Assembly: GCF_004217565.1 (NCBI RefSeq)
Contig: NZ_SHLA01000001.1
Location: 496,001-560,000 of the forward strand
Source: Zhihengliuella halotolerans
GTDB taxonomy: Bacteria > Actinomycetota > Actinomycetes > Actinomycetales > Micrococcaceae
DNA: 64,000 nt
Direction: 5' to 3'
The position numbers and the translations under genes are program-made. Below, one piece after another: positions 31,420-40,209 of this stretch (position 1 is its first letter; every line of letters begins with the position of its first letter). The notes under the pieces were generated by a model. The model was not told the origin of the DNA. It saw nothing but the letters and a program-made list of their open reading frames with translations, and did not search any database.

Positions 31420-32090
31420 ACGAGCCGGTATCCGGCTCCTCTGATCGTCTCGATGCGGGACGAGCCGAGCTTATTGCGCAGGTACCGCACGTAGACGTCC
31501 ACGACGTTCGATCCGGGGTCGAAGTCGTAGCCCCAGACCCGCGAGAGCAGTTGCTCGCGGCTGAGGACCTGGCCCGCGTTGCGCAGGAACGCCTCGGCGA
31601 GGGCGAACTCCCGCGCCGAAAGATCGATGCTCCGGCCGTCGACCTCCGCCTGGCGGGCGCGCAGGTCCAACCGGAACCCGCCGTGGTCCAGCACGTCGTC
31701 CGGGTCGGCGGCGACGCTCGCCCCGTTGGCCGCAGGGCGCAGTCGGAGCCGGATCCGGGCGATGAGCTCCTCGAACCGGAACGGCTTGGCGAGGTAGTCG
31801 TCGGCCCCGCCGTTGAGGCCGGCCAGCGTGTCGTCGAGGCCCGTGCGCGCGGTCAGCATGATGACGGGGACGTCGTTGAGCCCGTCCCGGATCTGCCGCA
31901 GGACGTCGAACCCGTCGATGTCCGGGAGGCCGACGTCGAGCAGGATGAGCTCGAAGTCCCCGGTCATCGCCAGGCTGAGGCCCTCGGAACCGCTCGCGGC
32001 CACCGTCGGTTGGAAACCCGCCGAGCGCAGCCCCTTCGAGACGAAGGCGCTGATGCGGGGTTCGTCTTCGATGATCAGAATCTGGCTCAC
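31416..32090 (-). CDS. OmpR/PhoB-family response regulator
   Basis: 224 residues from the GTG at 32090, preferred because AGGAG lies six bases upstream; the longer frame would overlap the kinase gene. Receiver domain: acidic pair EDE near the N-terminus, phospho-acceptor Asp in LLDVGLPD, conserved T in MLTARTG and K in LAKPF. The winged-helix DNA-binding domain has LSAREFALAEAF and the recognition/wing region VWGYDF...VVDVYVRYLRNKL, and the protein ends in GAGYRLV. Third gene of a TPR - kinase - regulator operon, 13 bases after the kinase. It may control the poly-Asp gene that converges on it. Confidence 0.95.
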   Translation of the reverse strand: MSQILIIEDEPRISAFVSKGLRSAGFQPTVAASGSEGLSLAMTGDFELILLDVGLPDIDGFDVLRQIRDGLNDVPVIMLTARTGLDDTLAGLNGGADDYLAKPFRFEELIARIRLRLRPAANGASVAADPDDVLDHGGFRLDLRARQAEVDGRSIDLSAREFALAEAFLRNAGQVLSREQLLSRVWGYDFDPGSNVVDVYVRYLRNKLGSSRIETIRGAGYRLV

Positions 32091-32103
32091 GAGTCGCTCC
32101 TTG

Positions 32104-33552
32104 TCAGATGGGTAGTTCCAGCGTAAAGACCGATCCGGTATTCCGGGTCGAAGCAACGCTGATTCGTCCGCCGTGGCCCTCGCAGATGGCCCGGACGATC
32201 GTCAGGCCGAGGCCGGAGCCCTCGGCGCGGCTGCCGTTCCGCCCCCGGGAGAAGCGGTCGAAGATCGCCGCGATGTCCTCCTCGTCGATGCCGATTCCGG
32301 CGTCCCGCACCCAGAGCCGCAACGTGCGATGGCGCGTCCCATCAGCCGCCGGCTCCGTCGTCGCGTCGGACCCGATGACGATTGCGGATCCGGGGGCCGA
32401 GAACTTCACGGCATTCTGGCACAGCTGCAGCAGCGCCTGCGTGACGCGATGCGGGTCGATCGAGGCCTTGACGGTGTCGGCGCCCGCGAGGCTCCACTGC
32501 CGGTCGCCGAGGGCGGAGGCCTTGTCCAGGACGTCGAGCATGAGTACGCCGACGTCGGTCGGCTTCGGCTGGACGAAGTCGTTCCGGTCCGCCGACGCCA
32601 GGGTCGAGAGGTCGTCGATGAGCATCGTCATCCGCGCGAGTTCGTCGAGCGCGAGCGCCTGCGTCTGCCGGACGTCGTCGGGGTCCTCGGCATCCTGCAG
32701 CTCCAGGTGGCCCTGCAGGATCGCGACCGGGGTGCGCAGTTCGTGCCCGACGTCCCGGAGCAGTTGGCGCTGCGATGCGAGGGCGTCTTGCAACCGGTCG
32801 AGCATGCTGTTGAACGTTTCGGACAGGTCCGCGAGGTCGTCGTTGCCGTCGATCGTCAGCCGCTCGTCGAGGTCGTCCGCACCGATGGCGGCGGCCGTGC
32901 GCCGCAGCGCGCGAAGGGGGCGAAGCAGCGTCTTGAGCAGTCCGAAGGAGATGGCGGCGCTGATGATCAGCGCGATCGTCCCGGCCGCCGCCCAGATTCC
33001 GATGTTGCGGTGGAGCTCGTTGAGTTCCTGATTGAGGTCGAAGGCCAGGACCATGCGTGCCGGCGTGCGGTCGTCGGCCAGCTGGACGGGCACCAGCGCC
33101 GTCCGGTACGACGCCGTCGGCGTGCGCAGCGTGGTCAGCTCGACCCGGCCGCTTTCGGGACGTGCGAGCAGCTGACGGACCAGCTCGGTGTCCGTCTCGA
33201 GGCGCACCGGGACCGGTGCGGGGGCGCTCCAGCGCACGGCGCCGTCCTCGAGGACGAGGACACCCTCGTTCTCCTCGAGCGACGAGCGCTGGATGGCGAG
33301 GTAGGTCAGTTCAGCGGCAGAGGTGAACGCTTCGCCGGTCTCGGGGTTGAGCCCCGTCTCCGCGAGCGCGCGGAACTCGCGCACTTCGCGGCGCAGCGAA
33401 TCGTCGATCTGGGCGTGGAGGTCGCCGAGCTGGACGAGGTAGTTGGCTGTTCCGGCGATGGCCAGCGTCAAGCCGGAGAGGGCGATGAGCGCGACCATGA
33501 TGCGGGTGCGGACCGAAACCCCGCGCAGCCGATCGACCCAGCCGGAGATCAT
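32104..33552 (-). CDS. Sensor histidine kinase (EnvZ/BaeS type)
   Basis: 482 residues. Membrane helix (IMVALIALSGLTLAIAG), an extracytoplasmic sensing domain of about 140 residues, a second helix (AAAGTIALIISAAISFGLL), HAMP domain, HisKA box DVGHELRTP with the phospho-acceptor His, then HATPase with N box (LCQNAVKFS), G1 DAGIGI, F box and G2 GSGLGL. It should phosphorylate the regulator encoded directly after it. The ATG overlaps the stop of the TPR gene (ATGA), so translation is coupled. Stimulus unknown. Confidence 0.95.
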   Translation of the reverse strand: MISGWVDRLRGVSVRTRIMVALIALSGLTLAIAGTANYLVQLGDLHAQIDDSLRREVREFRALAETGLNPETGEAFTSAAELTYLAIQRSSLEENEGVLVLEDGAVRWSAPAPVPVRLETDTELVRQLLARPESGRVELTTLRTPTASYRTALVPVQLADDRTPARMVLAFDLNQELNELHRNIGIWAAAGTIALIISAAISFGLLKTLLRPLRALRRTAAAIGADDLDERLTIDGNDDLADLSETFNSMLDRLQDALASQRQLLRDVGHELRTPVAILQGHLELQDAEDPDDVRQTQALALDELARMTMLIDDLSTLASADRNDFVQPKPTDVGVLMLDVLDKASALGDRQWSLAGADTVKASIDPHRVTQALLQLCQNAVKFSAPGSAIVIGSDATTEPAADGTRHRTLRLWVRDAGIGIDEEDIAAIFDRFSRGRNGSRAEGSGLGLTIVRAICEGHGGRISVASTRNTGSVFTLELPI

Positions 33553-35423
33553 GGTTCGCGGGGTTCTTCGGGACCCTCGGCGTCGCGAGGGTGCTCGCCG
33601 GCGGAGTGCGGCCCGCGGGCCTCGTCCTCATCGTCGCCGGGAGTGTCCTCCCCGGCCGCGGCTGCCGCTTCGTCGGCGGCGAGGACGGTGTAGGCGGTGG
33701 CCTCGGCGTCGTCGAGCGCGTCGTCCACGACCTTCTGGGCGGCCTCGCGCGCCTCGTTCGCCTGCAGCGTGAGGCCCTGGGCGTCGAGGACGTCGGCCAG
33801 GCCGCGCTGGGCGGCGTTGACGTGGGCGACGCTTTCAGCGTGGTCGGAGCTGATCAGCCGGTACAGCGCGGCGGCCTCGTCGAGGCGCTGGGACTCGGTC
33901 AGCACGTGCGCGGCGAAGAGCTCGGCGTTTCCCGCAGCGTCCGGGTCCGAGACCGATCGGAAGCGGTCCGCGGCGTCGAGGGCCTCGGCCACGGCGCGGC
34001 GGCCGTCGCCGAGCATCCAGGCGCACCGGGCGTGGGTGTCGCGGAAGTCGGCGGAGTGCCAGTCGGCCCCGTGCTCGTCGGCGAGCCGGATGGCCTCGTC
34101 GAGGGCGTTCAGGCCGTCGGCGTCCTTGCCCTCGCACATCGAGTGTCCAAGCGCGTGCAGGGCGGTCGGCAGCGCCGAGGGGTCCGAATCGGCGTCCCTG
34201 GCCAGGTCCACGGCCCGCTGGTAGAGGGCGCGGGCCTCCGCTGGTGCGCCCTCGTGGGCGACGAGCGTCGCGAGGGCCAGCAGCGTGCGGACCGCCTCGC
34301 CGTTGAGCCCGGCCTCCTCGAAGGTGCGCACTGCTTCGCGCCACATGCCCAGCGCCTCGTCGAACCGCTCCTGGTGGCGCAGGCTGTGTCCGAGCGAGAC
34401 GAGCGCCCGCGCGCGCTCCGTGACCCGGCCGAATGCGCCGAGCCGGTCGACGAGGGCCCGCAGGACCTCCTCGGCGAGCAGGAATTCCTCGGCGTCGAGC
34501 AGCTGGTGCGCGAGGGCCAGCCGGATCGCCCACGTCTCCTCGAACTCGCCGCGCTCAGCCTGCTCGACGGCGATCTTCCAGGCCAGGATGGCGGCGTCGT
34601 GGTCCGCCGACTGGCCGGCGAGCTGGGCGACGGCGGCCGCGGCCGAGACCGCGCCCTTGCGCACGCCGGCCCCCGAGTAGAGGTCGAGCGCCTCCAGGGC
34701 GCAGCCCTCGGCCTCGATGTGGTGGCCGCGATCCCCGTTGGCGGTCGCCTTGACCATCCAGACGGCGGCCTTCATCGCCCGGTTCAGGTCGAGTTCGAGG
34801 AGGCGGTCCGCCACTGCGATTGCGACGTCGGCCTCCCCGGCCGTCGCGCGGGCGTGGGCGAGGTAGAGCAGGGCGCCGCCCTCGGACTCCGGCCTCCCGG
34901 CCGCGTGGTAGACGTCCGCGCACCATTCGAGCGCCTCCAGAGCCGAGGCGTTGCCCGCGCCGTGCAGGGCGACGGCGAGGGCCAGCTTGATGTCCGCGAG
35001 CACGTGGTCCGGCGCGCCCGCGTCGCCGTGCGTGAGCACCGCGGCCTCGAGCAGCGGCATCTCCGATTCCGTCGCCTCGCGGAAGAGCAGCGAGCCGAGG
35101 TCGGCCTCCATGTCCGCCTGGTGGTCCCAGCCCACCGACCGCAGCAGCGAGAGGCGGGCGTCTGCGGCGCGGCGGGCGCCGTCGTCGTCCCCGCTGAGGT
35201 GGCGGATCGACGCCATGGCACCCCAGAGGGACAGGCGCGTGATCAGGTCCGCGTCCGGGAGTTCGAGTCCGGCGGTGATCGCGCGGATGGCACCGGAATG
35301 GTCCTCGGCGTAGGCGCGCTCGTACGCGAGGTCGAGGCAGCCGGCCGCGGAGTCCGGGGTGCCGAGCGGGTGCTCCGGGACGCTGTGGAGGATGTGGTTC
35401 AGGCGGTCGGTGAGCGCGGACAC
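33549..35423 (-). CDS. TPR-repeat protein coupled to a two-component system
   Basis: 624 residues from GTG 35423 with AGGAGAG five bases upstream. Almost entirely helical TPR-like repeats (for example GRVTERARALVSLGHSLRHQERFDEALGMW), no signal peptide or membrane helix, so cytoplasmic. The last 40 residues are an acidic, disordered Gly/Glu/Asp tail. TPR proteins are adaptors. Placement as first gene of the kinase/regulator operon, with overlapping stop and start, suggests it acts with the kinase or regulator, which is inference. No known family name fits beyond TPR. Confidence 0.75.
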   Translation of the reverse strand: MSALTDRLNHILHSVPEHPLGTPDSAAGCLDLAYERAYAEDHSGAIRAITAGLELPDADLITRLSLWGAMASIRHLSGDDDGARRAADARLSLLRSVGWDHQADMEADLGSLLFREATESEMPLLEAAVLTHGDAGAPDHVLADIKLALAVALHGAGNASALEALEWCADVYHAAGRPESEGGALLYLAHARATAGEADVAIAVADRLLELDLNRAMKAAVWMVKATANGDRGHHIEAEGCALEALDLYSGAGVRKGAVSAAAAVAQLAGQSADHDAAILAWKIAVEQAERGEFEETWAIRLALAHQLLDAEEFLLAEEVLRALVDRLGAFGRVTERARALVSLGHSLRHQERFDEALGMWREAVRTFEEAGLNGEAVRTLLALATLVAHEGAPAEARALYQRAVDLARDADSDPSALPTALHALGHSMCEGKDADGLNALDEAIRLADEHGADWHSADFRDTHARCAWMLGDGRRAVAEALDAADRFRSVSDPDAAGNAELFAAHVLTESQRLDEAAALYRLISSDHAESVAHVNAAQRGLADVLDAQGLTLQANEAREAAQKVVDDALDDAEATAYTVLAADEAAAAAGEDTPGDDEDEARGPHSAGEHPRDAEGPEEPREP

Positions 35424-35479
35424 GATCTCTCCTTTCGCGGTCGTCGAGGGGCACACGCGGTGCGGGTCATCCTCCGAGC

Positions 35480-35965
35480 TTACGCATCGGCGACCGTGCG
35501 CCGCACCAAGGGGCCCGCGCGGAAGGGGATGTGTTCACTCAGGGCCAAGGAGGTCTCGGTGCGGATGACGCCGCGCAGCTTGAGGATCGAGCGCAGGACC
35601 TGCTGCAGGTTGTGCGTGTCGCGGGCGGCGATGCGGCACCAGACGTCGCCGCGGCCGGAGGTCTCGAACACCTCGAGCACGTGGTCGCTGCGGCCGAGGG
35701 ACGCGACGACGGTGTCCAGCTCGCGGTGGTCGACCTCGATCGTGACGAAGGCGAGCACGTCGTAGCCGATCGCCGCGAGGTCGACGTCGCGGCCGCCGTC
35801 GCGCAGCACGCCGGAGCGCATCAGCCGGCGCATCCGGGCCTGGACCGTGTTGCGGGCGACGCCGAGTGAATCGGCGAGTTCGTTGATCTGCGCGCGCGGC
35901 TGATCCATGAGGCCGAGCAGCAGTTGCAGGTCGGCGGCGTCCAGCACGCCGTGGCGGTTTGGCAT
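35480..35965 (-). CDS. Lrp/AsnC-family transcriptional regulator
   Basis: 161 residues from the ATG at 35965; the longer frame runs through the divergent promoter. Winged HTH at residues 1-60 (LDAADLQLLLGL, then LADSLGVARNTVQARMRRL), and a RAM/AsnC ligand domain from about 70 (VLAFVTIEVD, a GDVWCRIAARD core). Such proteins form octamers that respond to an amino acid. Divergent from an MFS carrier 135 bases away, which is a likely target. A GTTCA/TGAAC palindrome lies between the two starts. Confidence 0.9.
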   Translation of the reverse strand: MPNRHGVLDAADLQLLLGLMDQPRAQINELADSLGVARNTVQARMRRLMRSGVLRDGGRDVDLAAIGYDVLAFVTIEVDHRELDTVVASLGRSDHVLEVFETSGRGDVWCRIAARDTHNLQQVLRSILKLRGVIRTETSLALSEHIPFRAGPLVRRTVADA

Positions 35966-35992
35966 GATGCTCCATTTCGTCTCACATTCGAC

Positions 35993-36005
35993 GTTCATTT
36001 TGAAC
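35993..36005. promoter_or_regulatory. Palindrome between the Lrp-type and MFS genes
   Basis: GTTCATTTTGAAC has perfect 5-base arms around TTT in an AT-rich stretch of an otherwise GC-rich region, 28 bases from the regulator start. It suits an autoregulatory site. Unproven. Confidence 0.4.
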
Positions 36006-36100
36006 TTTACGCGCAATTCTGGCATCCGTCATGCAGCAGAAACGTCAATGGGATCGCATCATAAGTGGGTAGTGGTCAACGCGGGCGAAAGGGAGTGGGC

Positions 36101-37351
36101 ATGACGGTCATCGGCGAGCTGCGGATGCGCGCATCCGACGACCTTTCGCTCCGCGGGGGCTGGGACGCCTCTCTGAAGACGCGCGTCGGGCTGACCGGCG
36201 CGGTCATGGCCCTGCTCTTCATCGGCGTCAACATCGCCACGCCCCTCTACCCGCTGCTCCAAGACAAGCTCGAGCTCGGCCCCTTCGGCGTGACCGTCGC
36301 GTTCAGCGCCTACGTGCTCGCGCTCATCGCCGGCCTGGTCTGCTACGGACACTGGTCCGATCACATCGGCCGCCGGGCCGCGCTCGTGATCGCGGTCGTG
36401 GTCGGGCTCGCCGGCGGGTTGGTCTTCGCCTTCGCCCCCTCGCTCTGGATGCTCGTGCTCGGCCGCGTCCTCCAGGGGGCCGCCGTCGCGGCCGCGACGG
36501 GCGCAAGCAGCGCCGCCCTGCGCGAGCTGCTCCCGCGGCACCAGGACTGGGCCGGGCGCTTCACCCTCCTGCTCAACGCCGGCGGCGTGGCCGCCGGCCC
36601 CGTCATCGGCGGGGTGCTCAGCCAGCTGCCGAACCCCACCGTGACGCCGTTCCTCGTGCACGGGGCGGCGATGCTCGCCGTGCTCGTCCCGCTCTGGCTG
36701 CTTCGCGCCCGCCCGGCCCTCGCCCCGGCCCCCGGGGACGCCCGCCGCGCACTGCGCCCGCGCCGGCTGCGCCTCGCGGCCGACGCGAAGAGCCAGTTCT
36801 GGATCGCCGCCCTGACCGGCCTGCTCAGCTTCGCCGTCTTCGGGATGGTGCTCTCGCTCGCACCCGGCTACTACGCCGACGTGTTCGGCATCGAGTCGCG
36901 CGTGCTGCTCGGCGTCATCGCCTCGCTGACGCTCGCGGCTTCGGCCGTGAGCCAGCTGCTCGGCCGCGCGACCCCGGCGACCATCGCCCCTGCCCTCGTC
37001 GGCATGGGCCTGGGCGTCGCCGTGCTGGTCCTCGGCGGCCACGTCGCCTCGCTGCCGCTCGTGATCGCCGGCAGCCTCCTGGCGGGCACCGCGCAGGGCC
37101 TGGCCTTCCGCGGCGCGTTCAACGACGCCGCCGCCGCGATCGAGGCGGCCCAGCACGCGCAGGTCATCAGTCTCATCTACGTCGTGACCTACGCGGGCAG
37201 CGCGATCCCCGTCCTCGGTCTGGGCCTCGTCGCCAACCAGGTGGGACTGGACGCCACGTTCGTGCTCTTCGCCGCCACGACCCTCGCCGGTTGCCTCGTA
37301 CTGGCCGGCGTCTCGTGGGCCCGGCTGCGTCGCCGCGGCCCCCGTGCTTAG
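36101..37351 (+). CDS. MFS transporter
   Basis: 416 residues, ATG 36101 with AAAGGGAG (36088-36095) upstream. Twelve predicted helices with the family motif YGHWSDHIGRRAAL between helices 2 and 3 and GRVLQGAAVAAATGASSAAL in helix 4-5. The sequence fits drug- or amino-acid-type MFS exporters; substrate unknown. Divergence from an Lrp-type regulator hints at export of an amino acid or related compound. Confidence 0.85.
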   Translation: MTVIGELRMRASDDLSLRGGWDASLKTRVGLTGAVMALLFIGVNIATPLYPLLQDKLELGPFGVTVAFSAYVLALIAGLVCYGHWSDHIGRRAALVIAVVVGLAGGLVFAFAPSLWMLVLGRVLQGAAVAAATGASSAALRELLPRHQDWAGRFTLLLNAGGVAAGPVIGGVLSQLPNPTVTPFLVHGAAMLAVLVPLWLLRARPALAPAPGDARRALRPRRLRLAADAKSQFWIAALTGLLSFAVFGMVLSLAPGYYADVFGIESRVLLGVIASLTLAASAVSQLLGRATPATIAPALVGMGLGVAVLVLGGHVASLPLVIAGSLLAGTAQGLAFRGAFNDAAAAIEAAQHAQVISLIYVVTYAGSAIPVLGLGLVANQVGLDATFVLFAATTLAGCLVLAGVSWARLRRRGPRA

Positions 37352-37395
37352 CTGCGAAGACGCCGAGCGGATGCCTCCGCGACGGTGACCAGCGA

Positions 37396-37401
37396 TAGGC
37401 T
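37396..37401 (+). promoter_or_regulatory. -10 box TAGGCT of the NUDIX gene, leaderless start
   Basis: TAGGCT ends 7 bases before the ATG at 37409 and sets that start over the in-frame codon at 37385. Confidence 0.5.
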
Positions 37402-37408
37402 GGGACGC

Positions 37409-37882
37409 ATGACCAGACGCTCCCGCGACTTCGACACCCGCCTCGCGGCCTATTGCGTGATCGTCGATGACGACCGGATCTTGCTGGCCCTCTGGGACGC
37501 GCGGGCCACCAACCCTGACCACGACCCCCGCTGGACGCTGCCCGGCGGAGGAGTCGAGCTCGGCGAATCCATCGAGGACGGCGCCGTCCGCGAGGTCGAA
37601 GAGGAGACCGGGTACCAGGTCGAGCTCACCGGACTGCTCGGAGTCGACTCCGGGCACGTCCCCGCCGGCCGCCGGCTGCACGGCGAAGGCCGGCCCCTGC
37701 AGACCGTCGCCGTGCTCTACTCGGCGCGCGTGACGGGCGGTCGGCTACGCTTTGAGGTCGGCGGAAGTACCTCGCGCGCCGGCTGGTTCCCCCTCGCCGA
37801 GGTCGAGGGCCTGAACCGGGTCGGCCGCGTCGACCAGGCCCTCGAAATGCTGCGAGTACACAAACCCGACTGGAGCGCATGA
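37409..37882 (+). CDS. NUDIX hydrolase
   Basis: 157 residues. A complete Nudix box at residues 47-69 (G-x5-E-x7-REVEEETGY) within a beta-alpha-beta fold that opens with TRLAAYCVIVDDDRILLA. Cleaves a nucleoside diphosphate linked to another group; substrate cannot be told. It overlaps the next gene by four bases (ATGA), giving translational coupling with a betaine-type binding protein, an unexpected pairing. Confidence 0.9.
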   Translation: MTRRSRDFDTRLAAYCVIVDDDRILLALWDARATNPDHDPRWTLPGGGVELGESIEDGAVREVEEETGYQVELTGLLGVDSGHVPAGRRLHGEGRPLQTVAVLYSARVTGGRLRFEVGGSTSRAGWFPLAEVEGLNRVGRVDQALEMLRVHKPDWSA

Positions 37883-38883
37883 ACCCGAGAATCCCGGCCG
37901 CCGGCCGCGACGACGCCCCCTCTGTTTCCACCCCGGCGACGCCGCGCCGCGCGGCGACCCTGCGCGCCGCGGCGAGTGCCGCCGTCGTGCTGCTGGCCCT
38001 GACCGCGTGCGCGACGGCCGGCGGCACGGGCGACCCGACGGCGGGCGCAACGTCCTCGGCCAGCGCGGCCTCGCCCGAGCCGCTCGTGATCGGCGCGCCC
38101 GAGCCGACGCGCGAGGCGCGGATCGTGGCCGAGCTGTACGCAGGGGCGCTGAACCGCTCCGGGATCGCCGCCGAGGTCGATCCAGACATCGGCGACTGGG
38201 GGCAGTACGAGGACGCGCTGCGCAGCGGCGGGGTCGACGTCGTCCCGGAGTTCGGTGGCGACCTGCTGTTCCGCATCGACGCCAAGACGACCGCGCGCGC
38301 GGCCGGCGACGTCTACGACGAGCTCGCCGACGCGCTGCCCGAGGAGCTCGTGGCCCTGGCACCGTCGGAGGCGGCGCGCCAGCCGGTGCTCGTGATGACG
38401 CGGGCTGAATCCGTCGCCCACGGCGTCACGACGCTCGAGGACCTCGGCGACGTGTGTGAGGATCTCACGTTCGGCGGGCCGCAGTCTCTGCTCACGCGGG
38501 CGGACGGCGTGCCGGCTCTGGGCGACGAGTACGACTGCCAGCCGAAGTCCCTCAACCAGCTCAGCTCCGGCGCCGACGTGCTCGACGCGGTCATCACCGA
38601 CCGCGTGCAGGTCGGGCAGATGGTCAGTACCGATCCGAACGTCGCCGGACACTCGCTCGTGATCGTGCAGGGATCCGCCGAGCATTTCACTGCTCAGCAG
38701 GTCGTACCGATCGCGCACGGCGAATCGGTCGGCGACGAGGCACGCGAAGTGCTGGACCGGGTGAGCCGGGACCTGAGCGCCGAGGACCTCGCCGACCTGA
38801 ATTTCTCGCTCATGGGCGACGCCCCGCTCACGGCACCCGCCGCCGCCGCAACATGGTTAACGGAGCACGGCTTCGGCGACTAG
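37879..38883 (+). CDS. Osmoprotectant-type ABC substrate-binding lipoprotein (OpuAC family)
   Basis: 334 residues. A long basic N-terminus, hydrophobic signal and lipobox LTAC give a lipid-anchored protein. The mature part is an OpuAC/ProX-like type II binding fold: PLVIGAPEPTREARIVAELYAGAL opening, then DVVPEFGGDLL, the hinge VVPIAHGES and the C-terminal LSAEDLADLNF helix found in glycine-betaine/choline binding proteins. No ABC permease or ATPase lies beside it, so it is an orphan binding protein or a partner for a transporter elsewhere. Confidence 0.8.
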   Translation: MNPRIPAAGRDDAPSVSTPATPRRAATLRAAASAAVVLLALTACATAGGTGDPTAGATSSASAASPEPLVIGAPEPTREARIVAELYAGALNRSGIAAEVDPDIGDWGQYEDALRSGGVDVVPEFGGDLLFRIDAKTTARAAGDVYDELADALPEELVALAPSEAARQPVLVMTRAESVAHGVTTLEDLGDVCEDLTFGGPQSLLTRADGVPALGDEYDCQPKSLNQLSSGADVLDAVITDRVQVGQMVSTDPNVAGHSLVIVQGSAEHFTAQQVVPIAHGESVGDEAREVLDRVSRDLSAEDLADLNFSLMGDAPLTAPAAAATWLTEHGFGD

Positions 38884-38901
38884 CTGTGGCAAGCTGGGTC
38901 C

Positions 38902-40152
38902 ATGTCAGCCAGGGAAGACTCCTCCAACGAATCAGTGCGGTACACGCAGTCCTCGAAGCTCCGCGACGTCCTCTATGACATCCGCGGCCCCGTGCTCGAG
39001 CACGCCCAGCGGATGGAGGCCGAAGGCCACCGCATCCTGAAGCTGAACATCGGCAACCCCGCCCCGTTCGGCTTCGAGGCGCCCGACGAGATCCTCGTCG
39101 ACATGATCCGGAACCTGCCCAACTCGCAGGGCTACTCCGACTCCCGCGGCATCCTCTCCGCCCGTACCGCCGTCTCGCAGTACTACCAGACCCGCGGCAT
39201 CCGCACCATCAGCGTCGACGACATCTACCTCGGAAACGGCGTCTCAGAGCTGATCACGCTCAGCCTCACGGCCCTGCTCGAGAACGGCGATGAAGTCCTC
39301 ATCCCCGCGCCGGACTACCCGCTGTGGACAGCTTCGGTCTCGCTGGCCGGCGGTCGCCCGGTGCACTACCTCACCGTCGAGGAGGAGGGGTGGATGCCCG
39401 ACCTGGAGGACATGGCTTCCAAGATCACGGACCGCACCAAGGGCATCGTCCTGATCAATCCGAACAACCCCACCGGCGCGGTGTATCCGAAACACGTGAT
39501 CGAGTCGATCCTCGACCTCGCCCGCCGACACAACCTCATCGTGTTCTCCGACGAGATCTACGAGAAGATCCTGTACGACGACGCCGTCCACTACAACACC
39601 GCGGCGCTCGCCGACGACGTGCTGACCCTGACGTTCTCGGGGCTGTCGAAGGCGTATCGAGTCTGCGGCTTCCGCGCCGGCTGGATGGCGATCTCCGGGC
39701 CCAAGCACCAGGCGCAGGACTTCATCGAGGGCATCAACCTCCTGACCAACATGCGCCTGTGTGCGAACGTGCCGGGCCAGAACGCGATCCAGACCGCGCT
39801 CGGCGGGTACCAGTCGATCAACGACCTGATCCTGCCTGGCGGGCGGCTGCTTGAACAGCGGAATCTCGCCTACAAGCTCCTCAACGACATCCCGGGCGTC
39901 TCCGTGCAGCAGGCGAAGGGTGCCATGTACCTGTTCCCGAAACTCGACCCGGACGTGTACCCGATCAAGAACGACGAGAAGTTTGCACTCGACCTGCTCA
40001 AGCAGCAGAAGCTGCTCGTGACGCACGGGACCGGGTTCAACTGGGTCGCCCCGGACCACTTCCGCCTGGTGACCCTGCCGGCCGTGCGTGATCTGGAGAG
40101 CGCGATCTACCGCATCGCCGATTTCCTCGAGGACTTGCGCGAACGGGCCTGA
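38902..40152 (+). CDS. alaA: Alanine-type aminotransferase, AlaA-like
   Basis: 416 residues of fold type I PLP enzymes. Close to E. coli AlaA along its length: LRDVLYDIRGPVLEHA, LKLNIGNPAPFGF, VPAPDYPLWTA-like IPAPDYPLWTA, INPNNPTGAVY, and GLSKAYR with the PLP-binding Lys. It transfers the amino group between glutamate and pyruvate. Start ATG 38902 follows a weaker box CAAGCT (38890-38895) by six bases. Function assigned by strong family similarity. Confidence 0.9.
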   Translation: MSAREDSSNESVRYTQSSKLRDVLYDIRGPVLEHAQRMEAEGHRILKLNIGNPAPFGFEAPDEILVDMIRNLPNSQGYSDSRGILSARTAVSQYYQTRGIRTISVDDIYLGNGVSELITLSLTALLENGDEVLIPAPDYPLWTASVSLAGGRPVHYLTVEEEGWMPDLEDMASKITDRTKGIVLINPNNPTGAVYPKHVIESILDLARRHNLIVFSDEIYEKILYDDAVHYNTAALADDVLTLTFSGLSKAYRVCGFRAGWMAISGPKHQAQDFIEGINLLTNMRLCANVPGQNAIQTALGGYQSINDLILPGGRLLEQRNLAYKLLNDIPGVSVQQAKGAMYLFPKLDPDVYPIKNDEKFALDLLKQQKLLVTHGTGFNWVAPDHFRLVTLPAVRDLESAIYRIADFLEDLRERA

Positions 40153-40209
40153 TTGTCAGAGCCGCGCCGGGCCCCCGGGGCGGAGAAGTACCCCGAGAGG
40201 AGCAGCGAC

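Noticed and set aside
31121-31444. Methionine/threonine-rich frame over the Asp tract
   Set aside because: It is the shadow of the GAY repeat read one base off.
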